The notes under the pieces are model-generated. The model saw nothing but the letters and a program-made list of their open reading frames with translations, did no database searches and was not told the origin of the DNA. The position numbers and the translations under genes are program-made. Of a stretch of DNA of 64,000 nt, positions 12,253 to 23,100 are shown piece by piece. The stretch is from Chrysomallon squamiferum (lineage: Eukaryota > Mollusca > Gastropoda > Neomphalida > Peltospiridae), in assembly GCA_012295275.1 (NCBI GenBank), contig CM022665.1:48003564-48067563 (forward strand). The letters run 5' to 3'. Position 1 is the first letter of the stretch. Every line of letters begins with the position of its first letter.

Positions 12253-12317
<65 letters not shown>

Positions 12318-13099
12318 CAAATAAATAAATATACCTGTAATGTTATTGTTTATGGGTTGGATTGTGCACTTGCAAAAAGCTGAAGTCGTGGATATAACCA
12401 GTATTATGTGACAAACGGCAACAATAATAATCATTATAATTACCTACTCCACTGAAAAGTAACCCCTTCATGCCCTCCGTGAAGACAGAGAGTACCTTAT
12501 AAACAGACTCATGCCGCCAAGTATCAACGCTGGCTTCTCGAGTATGGCTAAGTATTCTCAGATTATAACACGTTTAGAACTAGACCCATATGATCTTATT
12601 AATTAAGTTATTCCATAAATAATATTACATTTTATTTAATAATCAATTAAACTTATTTTGGCAGGATTCCTTGGCTTTTGACAATAACGGGTTCAAAACA
12701 AAACAAAAACAAAAGATAAAATCATTTTTAAAAAAGATGAAAAAAATAAATTTAAAAATTGTTTTCAATACGTCATACTCAAAATACCCACGTCACTCAA
12801 TATTTCCTTCTCTTGAGCATAGGCCCCAAGCCGAGAAACAGTGTTACATATGTTTACTTGAATTACATTACATAATCGATTACTGCACATTCGTTTTAAA
12901 TTTTAATTGCTCAAATTGCACCAGAAATGATAATGTTATCGACAGATGGATTATTTAGCACTGGGTACTTTCATTCATGAGTTCATCCACTCGTTCTGAG
13001 GAGAGGAAGTTAGACTTTTTGAGCGTAACATTACAAAAGCAGCCAGTTCAGTGTGATGCTCTAACCGGAAAGGAGGTCGTATAAAACAAGAAAATAAAA
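11151..13099. other. Intergenic region between the lustrin/WAP gene and CSTF2
   Basis: Contains long T tracts (about 11348-11374 and 11510-11600), a TA tract (about 11855-11893), an ATT tract (about 12257-12314) and unique sequence. The last ~150 nt presumably holds the CSTF2 promoter and 5' UTR. The open frame at 12671-12958 is Lys/Asn-rich and unsupported. No RNA gene was recognised. Confidence 0.6.
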
Positions 13100-16000
13100 A
13101 TGACTGCCAGCGCTGCCCAGCTTTTAAATATTAATCCACCCTTAACAGCTCAAGAAAGGGCTACAAGATCGGTGTTTGGTGGGTGATGCATTTAAAGTTT
13201 GTAATAGTAGTATTATGCTTTATAACCAAATAAAATGTAGTAATAGCAAATTACGCATATGATGAATAACGAAGTTTAGAATTAATACCATTAATTATAG
13301 GATTATTTTTATTAATATAACATTAAATTTAAAATATTGTATTTCGTTAAATCATAAATATAACTATTGTCTTTTTTATTTATTTAAATAATTTCAATGA
13401 TATAAATACATTAAAGCACCATAAAGTCATGTGAAAACACTTATTTCCATTGTCACATTGTGGTTCTGTTTCAGTTGGAAATATTCCCTATGAAGCAACA
13501 GAAGAACAACTGAAGGAAATTTTCACCCAAGCTGGTCCAGTTGTCAGTTTCAGGTTGGTTTTGCATCTTACACACACACAGATATATATAATTTGATGTG
13601 AACAGATAGAAATGTATTTAGATTACAGGCTCTTATAAACATGTCAATATTTCAGGTTGGTGTATGACAGAGAAACAGGCAAACCAAAAGGATATGGCTT
13701 CTGTGAGTACCTGGACTTGGAAACGGCACAGAGTGCTATGCGTAACCTCAACAACCATGACTTCAACGGGCGACCGCTGCGAGTTGGCGTAGCTGCAGGA
13801 GAACAGAGTAAAGATGACATCAAGGGCATGCAGCAAGCTGTGGGCGGAGCACCCATTGAAGTGAGATTCTTTTAAAACAAGAGTGAATCAAATTGTTAAA
13901 CACCAGTTGATTCCTCCAACTTCTGTTTCACGTAGAACACCATTCACAAAATGTTTAATTTCTTTGTATTCACAGAGTCCATATGGAGATCCAATTGAGC
14001 CTGAGAAAGCCCCAGAAGCAATTTCTAAAGCTGTGGCCAGTCTTCCTCCTGAACAGATGTTTGAACTCATGAAACAAATGAAGGTAAACTGCATTTCTGT
14101 TGTTTAAATTATTTTTATATTACATCACAGTTGAATATCTGTGCTTGTTGTTCCTTTTTTGTTGTTTTATTCTCTTTCACAAGGATTCAAAGAATTTGAC
14201 AAATAATTTTAATATAAACTATAATGGATATTTTGAGTAAAAAGAATTAAATAAAAGAAATTTTTAGTTTTTACTGATTAAAACTGATAGTATATTTCAT
14301 TTTGTGAGTTGGTATGAAAATAATAGTATGTTGTGCTGTTGACTTTTTGGTGTAAACTGGTGACTATATAATAAAATAAAGTGTAGTTAAGTGTTCTGTG
14401 TAAGTTATTGTGTTAACATGTATTTCAGCTGTGTTAACGTGTATTACAGCTGTGTTAACGTGTATTTCAGCTGTGTATTCAGAACAACCCGACGGAGGCG
14501 CGCAGCATGCTGTTACAGAATCCACAGTTGGCGTACGCTCTGCTTCAGGCTCAGATTGTCATGAAAATTGTCGATCCACAAGTTGCACTGGTCAGTAACT
14601 ACACAGAAAATGTTTAATTTAAATTTCTGTACCAATTCTCTTCACAGCAGTGGTTAGTTAAAAATAGATTCCTGATTTTATCTGAAATCAGTCTTGAATA
14701 AACTCTCAGAAAAAATGTATCAGCTCAGTTAATTATTTAGAACATTTTAAGATACTATATGAAAATATTTTACAGTCAGTGACTAATTCACAAAACAAGT
14801 ACTTACTGGAACTGAAAATGTAAAAAATATTAACCATTCATTGTAGAGTTTTAATGGAGTCATTCTATTGACTTGTTACATTTGTTAATGATAGTTTTAC
14901 ATCATTCCATTGTCTGATGGTTGTAGTTAATTATGTCTGCTGGAGTTATTGTTGTGATTTTGTTCAACAGGCCATGTTGTATCGAGATCCAAACCAGATT
15001 CCCACCTCAACACCTGTTTCTAATGGAGCTGCTCATGTGGTACGTATAAACAACACTCTGCTGTTACACTTTAAATAATACTGTACCTTTATAATACATT
15101 AAACCAGACAGTGCCATTATTATACATTAAACAATACAGTGCCATTATTATATATTAAACAAGACAGTGCCAAATTTGTATATTAAACAATGCAGTATTA
15201 TTATAAATTAAACATTGCAGTATCATTATTATACATTAAACAATACTGTACCTTTATTATATATTAAACAATACAGTGCCATTATTGTATGTTAAACAAT
15301 ACACTTTTATTATGACATTATTTAGATGTTCAGTAATACAGTACAGCCATAATAAAACTAACAAACACTGTGTTTCTATGGTTACAATATTTTTCAGCTT
15401 GTGAACAACACAGTTATGTTATTTTATTACTGCACTGTTTAAACAAATTTATTTCTGTGTTTATTTTTAAAATTTTAAAAAAAAAAGACAGTTCATGAAT
15501 TACAGTAAAATAGTCCTGTGTTAATATGAACTACTTCATTATAATTAAATTATCTGTATGTTTCCACACAGAACTTTACACTGATAAGTCATGTAAAAAC
15601 ACTAAACTTGTACTTCAAGAATTTGCCTTAATGCTAAACATTCTCTTAGTAAAGAATTTAATCAGGGAGTTAAGATAAGATATTTTGTAAAACTGTTTTT
15701 AATGATTTTTGTATTTATAATCTCTATCTGTAGATATGTAGATATGTAGATAGTACATACCAGTATATGTTATATTGTGTTTTAAACAGACACCCACTTC
15801 CTCATCACCTATGGACATCAGTCAGTCTCAGGGCATGATACCTCCAGGTAATTAAATAATAACTACATACTTTTAATACTTTTAAACAAGTAAAATATTT
15901 ATCATTAAATTTGTTTGCTAGGTGTATTTAATGTTGAGTAAATTATAACTTTTTCACTTTTAATGACATCTTATTTTATATTTCAGTATTATGACAGAGG

Positions 16001-18299
16001 TGGATTCTGCATATTATTGTATATTTTAATATTATACAGAGGTGTAATACTGTATATTATTGTATGTTATAATATTACAATAGAGATGTAAAACTGTATT
16101 ATATATATCTTAGTATAATAGAGATGCAGTGCTGTACATTACTTTATATTTTAATGTTAAAAGAAAAGTGTAATGCTGTATATTGTTCTGTATTGTAATA
16201 TTATACAGAGATGTAATACTGTATATTGTTGTATGTTTTAATATACAGTGTATATTTTAACTATATTATATATCTTAGAGTAATAGAGATGCAGTGCTGT
16301 ACATTATTTTATATTTTAGTGTTAAAAGAGTGGTGCAATGCTGTATTTTGTAATATTGTAATAGAGATTTAATTTAACGCAGTGTCATGGTTTCGTGTTA
16401 TTTTCTACAGGAGTGCGTGGTCCAGCCATGATGAGTGCCCCTCCCCGGATGTCTGGACCTGGGGGAGACATTCTGCCTGGACCTCAAGGCTTAATGCAGG
16501 GAGGACCACAAGGACCTATACAAGGTAAACAGTTGTTACACAGATATTTACTTCACACATTAAAACTGAAATGCTCGTTTCACATCTCTATATAAATTAT
16601 GTTTAATATACAAATATTAATTTCAAATATCAGCATAAAACATAAACATTCACTTCACGTATCTGTTTAAGTTATACTTTTGAAACAAAAAACATTTACT
16701 TTTTAGAAACAGTAGCTTATAGATATTTCTAAAATATTATGTTTGAGTGGAAAAACAGGATTTTTTATTTATAGCACTAACTATAATTTTTATTTATAGC
16801 TAAACCAGACTTTTTATTTATAATATTTCACTGTACTTTGTGTCTGTACAGGAAGACCAGACTTTTTATTTATAATATTTCACTGTACTTTGTGTCTGTA
16901 CAGGACGACCAGACTTTTTATTTATAATATTTCACTGTACTTTGTGTCTGTGCAGGACGACCAGACTTTTTATTTATAATATTTCACTGTACTTTGTGTC
17001 TGTGCAGGACGACCAGACTTTTTATTTATAATATTTCACTGTACTTTGTGTCTGTGCAGGACGACCAGACTTTTTATTTATAATATTTCACTGTACTTTG
17101 TGTCTGTACAGGAAGACCAGACTTTTTATTTATAATATTTCACTGTACTTTGTGTCTGTGCAGGACGACCAGACTTTTTATTTATAATATTTCACTGTAC
17201 TTTGTGTCTGTACAGGAAGACCAGACTTTTTATTTATAATATTTCACTGTACTTTGTGTCTGTGCAGGACGACCAGACTTTTTATTTATAATATTTCACT
17301 GTACTTTGTATTTGTCCAGGACGACCAGACTTACCTGGATCTTTCCATGGTCAGTCTGGACCAGCAAGAGCAGACTCACGAGATCCTCGTCTTGTTGCTG
17401 ACCCTCGGTCAATTCCCAGACCAGGTCCTTCAGCTGTTCCCATCAGAGGACCAGGAACACCTGCTCATCTCGCTGGTCCCGGTCCTGTTCCTGCTGCACA
17501 GGTCAGTCACCCTTAGTTATAATTAGTAACATCAATCACCCTTAGTTATAATTAGTTACACTTAATTATATGAGTTACATAGTTACATTAGTAAAATTAT
17601 AGTTGGTTATGTCAGTCATATTTATTGCATTTTTTTGGACAATTTATTGCACTTTTATAATTATCTAAATCACTTTTCATTAACACATTTTATTATTATT
17701 GATATTTGAGTTTCATTAAACAATAATTTTGTTAACTAAAAATCCTCATGTAAATACTAATACACTGGTTTTTTTGGTTATTTGTTCAAGTTGATCATTG
17801 TCTGTACTAAACAAATGTGTTGTGTGTTTCAGCTGGGTGTTCTCGGACAGCTAGGTAACCTAGGCAACCTGAACGCACTAAATCAGCTGGGGCTGACCGG
17901 TGGTCTACAGTTGTCGGGCATAGGTGGACAGGTGCCTTCCATGCCAGGAGGTACTCAAATATCCGCACAGGATCAGGAGAAGGTGAGTATTCTCTGTTCA
18001 AGTAATAACAACAATGTCTGTGTTTTATACATTTTAATGTTCTGTTAATGTTTGAAAAAAAAATACTATTCTCTGAATTTAAAATGAACGTATTGTTCTG
18101 TTAATGTGACATTCAGTGTTTGAGAAATAACATTCAGTGTGTGATGTGGAAAGTAAAGTCAGGTGAAATCTGTGTTTTGCAGGCTGCTCTCATCATGCAA
18201 GTTCTGCAGCTGACAGATCAGCAGATTGCAATGTTACCTCCAGACCAGCGACAGAGCATCCTCATTCTCAAAGAGCAGATCTCACAGAGTGGAAAGTAG
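13100..18299 (+). CDS. CSTF2: Cleavage stimulation factor subunit 2 (CstF-64)
   Basis: Eleven exons: 13100-13178, 13475-13553, 13656-13860, 13976-14083, 14471-14590, 14971-15039, 15790-15847, 16411-16524, 17320-17501, 17833-17982 and 18183-18299. They total 1281 nt, or 426 residues. CstF-64 binds the GU-rich downstream element of pre-mRNAs and works with CSTF1/CSTF3 in nuclear 3'-end cleavage and polyadenylation. The RRM spans about residues 24-98, with RNP2 VFVGNI at 25-30 and RNP1 KGYGFCEY at 64-71. The hinge follows (SPYG..., then [14 protein letters not shown], then [15 protein letters not shown]), then a Pro/Gly-rich linker, then the conserved C-terminal helical domain ([14 protein letters not shown] ... 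[11 protein letters not shown]). All match the vertebrate protein closely. It is shorter than human CSTF2 (577 residues) and lacks the MEARA-type repeats of the linker. The start codon has A at -3, and the N-terminus is alignable up to RSVFVGN. Confidence 0.97.
14409..14470 (+). repeat. Three 21-bp copies of the CSTF2 exon 5 acceptor
   Basis: TGTTAACGTGTATTTCAG followed by CTGTGT occurs with AG ends at about 14428, 14449 and 14470; only the last joins the coding exon (CTGTGTATTCAG). The upstream copies run into TAA two codons later. Confidence 0.85.
15080..15310 (+). repeat. Imperfect ~30-bp repeat in CSTF2 intron 6
   Basis: Units of ATTAAACAATACAGTGCCAT with TATTATAT spacers, about seven copies. 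Confidence 0.75.
15985..16350 (+). repeat. Diverged AT-rich repeat in CSTF2 intron 7
   Basis: Recurrent TGTAATACTGTATATTGTTG and AATATTATACAGAGATG pieces, degenerate, about six to seven copies. Confidence 0.65.
16800..17319 (+). repeat. 52-bp minisatellite with nine decoy acceptors before CSTF2 exon 9
   Basis: The unit contains TTTGTGTCTGTGCAG followed by GACGACCAGACTT. AG ends fall at 16850, 16902, 16954, 17006, 17058, 17110, 17162, 17214 and 17266, and the real acceptor at 17319 keeps the register to within one base. The first 13 nt of exon 9 are present in every unit (GAAGACC in some). Since 52 is not a multiple of three, decoys lie in rotating frames. Confidence 0.95.
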
Positions 18300-19520
18300 A
18301 CATCAGTTTACCATCTCACAGTGGAGAGCTTGTTTACCATCTCACCGTGAAGAGCTCATTTACCATCTCACAGTGGAGAGCTCACTTACCATCTCACAGT
18401 GAAGAGCTCTTTTACCATCTCACAGTGGAGAGCTCACTTACCATCTCACAGAATGGAAAACAGATAAAACGTCTCAGTGGTCAATATTTTTGTTAAATAT
18501 TGTCTCACATTATTGGTCCTTTTAAATATATCATCTGAGTTATAATCATCACAAATCTTTTTATATTAAAAATGTTTACAAAAGAGACTGCCTATTAAAT
18601 CACCATTTCTTCTTTCTTTTTTTTAAAGATGTTTGTGAAAAAGAAAACAAATATATGCTTGTACATATTTCCTTGTGTTTTAAACATTTGTTCCTATTAT
18701 ATTACATCCAACAATGAATGACTGAAAGAATAGTAAACAATTATTATGTATTTGTTAACTGAGAAATTATTTTATTAATCTCAGTGTCAGGATTAACATA
18801 TAAAAATGTTTTGAATTAAAGAATTACAGTGTGGATAGGAAATGAAGTTAAATGTGTGTACAAATATGATTTGTAGTACTATATCAGCTGACATACAGTC
18901 TTTCTTCTGTTGTCAACTTTATTTTATTTTTTATTTTTCCCCAAGATGAGTTTGTCATCTTGTAAGAGGTTTTTCTTTGTATAAATATGGTTTAAACAGA
19001 TTAAGATTTTGGTGTTTAAATGTTTTCTGTCTAATAAAGTAATTAAATTTCATTTTGTTTCTTATTTTTATCCCATTAAAATTCTGTTTTCCTTCTCATC
19101 ATGTTGCTTTTAGTTACTATGTATATAAATTTTCAACACACACACACACACATTAATAAAGGGCATAATGGCATGATCATTTCTATATGTTTTACTTTTT
19201 TAACCGATTTATAAATGTTTGAGGTGTCAGGTAATGAGATAAAGGATTTGCTATGACTGACTTATTTTAGTTTGTTTAAATTAGTAATGGATATTTTATA
19301 AGTGTCTGTACACAGGAAATTAAAAAACAAACTTCAAGTACTAAACAGGAGCACAGAGAATTGTCTGAGGCAATTGTTGCACCAATGAAAACCGGAGTAC
19401 ACCATCTTTTTATTTATTTATTTATTTATTTATCTATTTATTTTATAGTGTATAAAAACAAATAAATGATAATTAAAAACCATGAATAATGAAATCCACA
19501 AAATGTTTTTTCTTCTTAAT

Positions 19521-19556
<36 letters not shown>

Positions 19557-19584
19557 TTCTCTAATTCATACACAAATGCAGTAA

Positions 19585-19642
<58 letters not shown>

Positions 19643-20106
19643 GTCCGGTTTGATTTGTTGTATACATTACAAGTGAAATGTAGTTTCTATGGATAACTCG
19701 GGTATCTTAACGTAGTTCACATCCGTTATTTTATAAATAAACTAAAATCCGAATAATAGTAATATAAATGTCATGAAATAAACATTCTTCCCGTTTAAAT
19801 TCCAGATTCACAGGGCAAAAATCAAATTTATATTTTAATTTAAATGTAATAAATATAAAATGCACAAATGAACGTAATGTTAATAAATGGCATTTATATG
19901 TGTCTGTACTATGCTTAATATTATATTATTCTTTCTCCCTTATATACATCGAGTTTATTAAATGTTGATAAATGCAATTATGCATGAATATCAACGTGGT
20001 AGAACTTTGGCCCCATTGCTTTGAAATAATATGAAAGTATCAGTCTAAAATACCGATTGAATCCGGAAAGTGCCGAAGCTGGTGCAGGATAGCAGCCTAA
20101 ATCGAA
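18300..20106. other. CSTF2 3' UTR and intergenic region
   Basis: A short repeat (ACCATCTCACAGTGGAGAGC) recurs about five times at 18308-18450. AATAAA occurs at 19033-19038 and 19155-19160; either could be the CSTF2 polyadenylation signal. Beyond are a CA tract (19137-19152), a TTTA tract (about 19412), a T run (about 19521-19553) and an ATT tract (about 19586-19642). The MPC1 promoter should lie in the last few hundred bases. Confidence 0.6.
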
Positions 20107-23100
20107 ATGGCAGGCGCTCTGGTTAAAAAGGGAATTTCATATTTGTCCAGCAAGGACTTCAGAGATTACATTTTCAGGTATGATATTATTAAGAAATGTC
20201 TTTGTTTTTAATTTCTTGTTAGAAGTTAAATGCTATATTCTGTTTTCCAAACGTTTTGTAAAGTGTAAATTTTTTTTTTTTTTTTTTTTTTTTAATGAGC
20301 TCAAAACATCAAAACATGATCTAGTCCAAGTTGTTAGTATTAATTGTGCATCATGAAAGCAGAACTAAATAAGCCATGTTAGTGCATTTTTATATATTTG
20401 ATGTACAAACATACGTGTACTGTAATTTTATATTGTGATTTGTGTATCGTGATTTAGGACTTACCTCAGTACATGTTCCGATCGTTCGTGTTTATTATTA
20501 TTATTATAATTATAATTACAGATTAGTGTGTATGTTGTATTTGAGATGTGTAAATTTTAATTAAAAATTTTGTATGAGTGTGCTGAGATCTGATTGTGGG
20601 TGTGTGTGTGTGTGTGTGTGATGTTTTCACAATTGTGTGTAATGTTTAACCACTTTATCAGCCTGATATAAACGGTTACAATATTAATATAAAACACGTC
20701 TTTACAAAATTGCAGTGTGACTGAAAATTATTACAGCACTAAATATTTTGTTTTGAATAACAACAAAAATATATTTTGTTTCCAAAATTGTTATAACAGT
20801 CAAAAATGTGAAAATAATATTAAAATACTAAACTGAATACAAAGAAATGAAGAATGAATTTCAGATATTTTGTGATTTTCGTTATTTTCCTCTAGTGTTT
20901 TCTTTTTTCAACTAATCGTTAATCAGAATCTTTAAACTGTTTTTTGGGGTATTACTAATTCTGTCAGCAAAAACTATATAACACATGTATTTTGTTTTAA
21001 TTTCATATTCCTACAACTTATTTGCTGTGTGTTGTTGCTGTTTTCCAGTACTGTAAGTTATTTATCATTTTGACATTTGTTATTATATTATATTATATTA
21101 TATTATATTATATTATATTATATTATATTATTATCAAAATTATAATATTTTTTTAATTATTATTTTAATTAAATATTTTCCAGCAGCAGGTGTTGTCCAG
21201 TCTGACTCATTACAAAAATAAACATCACTGATAATTATTAAAATATGCTGAATATTAAACATTCATCACAAACTGAACTCAAACGACTTTTCATTTAATC
21301 TGCAGTTATATACAATACATTCAGATGTTGTGAAAATATGCTTAAACAGTTTTTACAAACAGTTTTCATTACTGTGAATTTATTTATCTTGAGACTTAAT
21401 TAATTTTATTTTTTCTTCTTCATTTCAGCATTTCTGGGGTCCTGGTAAGTAAATGAAACCTTAAAAGTTTAAATATTTAGTTGATGTAACACAGCTGTCT
21501 ATCACTATTGCAAGTAAATATTAGTAGAGAGTTCAGGAACCTGTAATTTCCATTATGCAGACAGGGTCCAGGTAATACAAACACCCCAGTGAGGTGCAGG
21601 GGCAAAATCAGGTTGGGGGGACAAGCAGGGAAAAGTCCTCAGGCTGAACACAAATGTTATGATTTTCAAGATGTTTGGAGACCCATTCTGACATCTATAT
21701 ATCAGCAACTGCAAATTTTCCCCATGTTCAAATGTAATGATTTTTATAGTGATACCTGTTTTTGAATTTCCACTGCACACACATAAGTTGGGTACAGTAA
21801 ACAACTGAGGAAAGTCCAGGACAAGTATAAAAGAAACACAGAAAAAAACTACACATACAGATATGTCCTCTATATGTGGGAAATTGATGGAAATGGAAAA
21901 CACAGTAAAAGAAAAACATAAACATACCATGAAAATCATGTTTTTTAAATATCCATTTTCCAGTTTGGCCGTATTCCCCAAAACTAATGGGAAAAAAACA
22001 ACATACTCAGTACTGATAAACTGTATACACTGTCAGGTATGACATAAATACTATGTTATTTATAATATATATATTAACAAAATCTCAGTTCTGTACTCTT
22101 TGTCATCCAGAAATATTCACAACTACATAATTATTATATCATATGATGATGGATATTTTGTTGTTTCCAAGTTTGTTCCATCATACTTTTTCCTCTTTTC
22201 TGCACTTTATGTTAATATAGTGTCTAGGTGGGAGATACACTGCTAATCTGGTTTGCTGTTTATTTTCTAGTTGCTAACTGGGGTCTGCCACTTGCTGCTA
22301 TCGGAGACCTGAAAAAAGATCCAGAAATCATCAGTGGCAAAATGACAGCAGGTAAAAAGTTTAATTTCAGTTTTTATTATTGAAAGGATAAAAATAATAT
22401 TTAGTATTGTCAGACCAAGTATTGAACATTTTATGATAAAGTAAATTTAAATAATTTTAAATTGGAAATAATAAAAAAAATTCAGGATGGCTGAAAATTT
22501 TATTATAAAACATAAATTTAAATAATCTAATTCAATTCATCAAATTTGTAATATTTTGTTTGTAAATTCTAGGATGTGTCTTCATTATCAAATGTACAGT
22601 TGAAGTATCTAATTATAAAATCATACAAATATTAAAAAAATCTTCTGTACTTCAAATGTAATAGTCTGTTCATGTTTTAAATGTTCAGTAGATGATTTGT
22701 ATCTGTTCACACAATGTTTTAAATTTCTGTGGTATAAATTTACCTGTCTGTTCACACATATTTTAAATGTTCAGTTCATTATCTGTTCAATGTTTTAAAT
22801 CTTCTGTACTGAAAATTTATGTCTGTTCATGTATTTTTGAACATCATGACAAACTGTCTGTTCAAAAAATGTTCTGTACATGACAGATTTACCTGTCTGT
22901 TCACAAATGTTTTAAATCTTCTGTACTTGACAAATTTGCCTGTCTGTTCACACGTTTTAAATCTTCTGTACTTGACAAATTTACCTGTCTGTTCACACAA
23001 TGTTTTGAATGTTCAGTAGATGACAGATTTACCTGTCTGTTCACACAATGTTTTGAATGTTCAGTAGATGACAGATTTACCTGTCTGTTCACACAGTGTT

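Noticed and set aside
12671-12958. 95-codon open frame upstream of CSTF2
   Set aside because: Lys/Asn/Ile-rich composition of AT-rich DNA, no homology recognised, not in a plausible exon.
21553-21981. 142-codon reverse-strand open frame in MPC1 intron 3
   Set aside because: No recognisable domain. The segment is somewhat less AT-rich and might be an old interspersed repeat, but no ends or target-site duplication could be defined.
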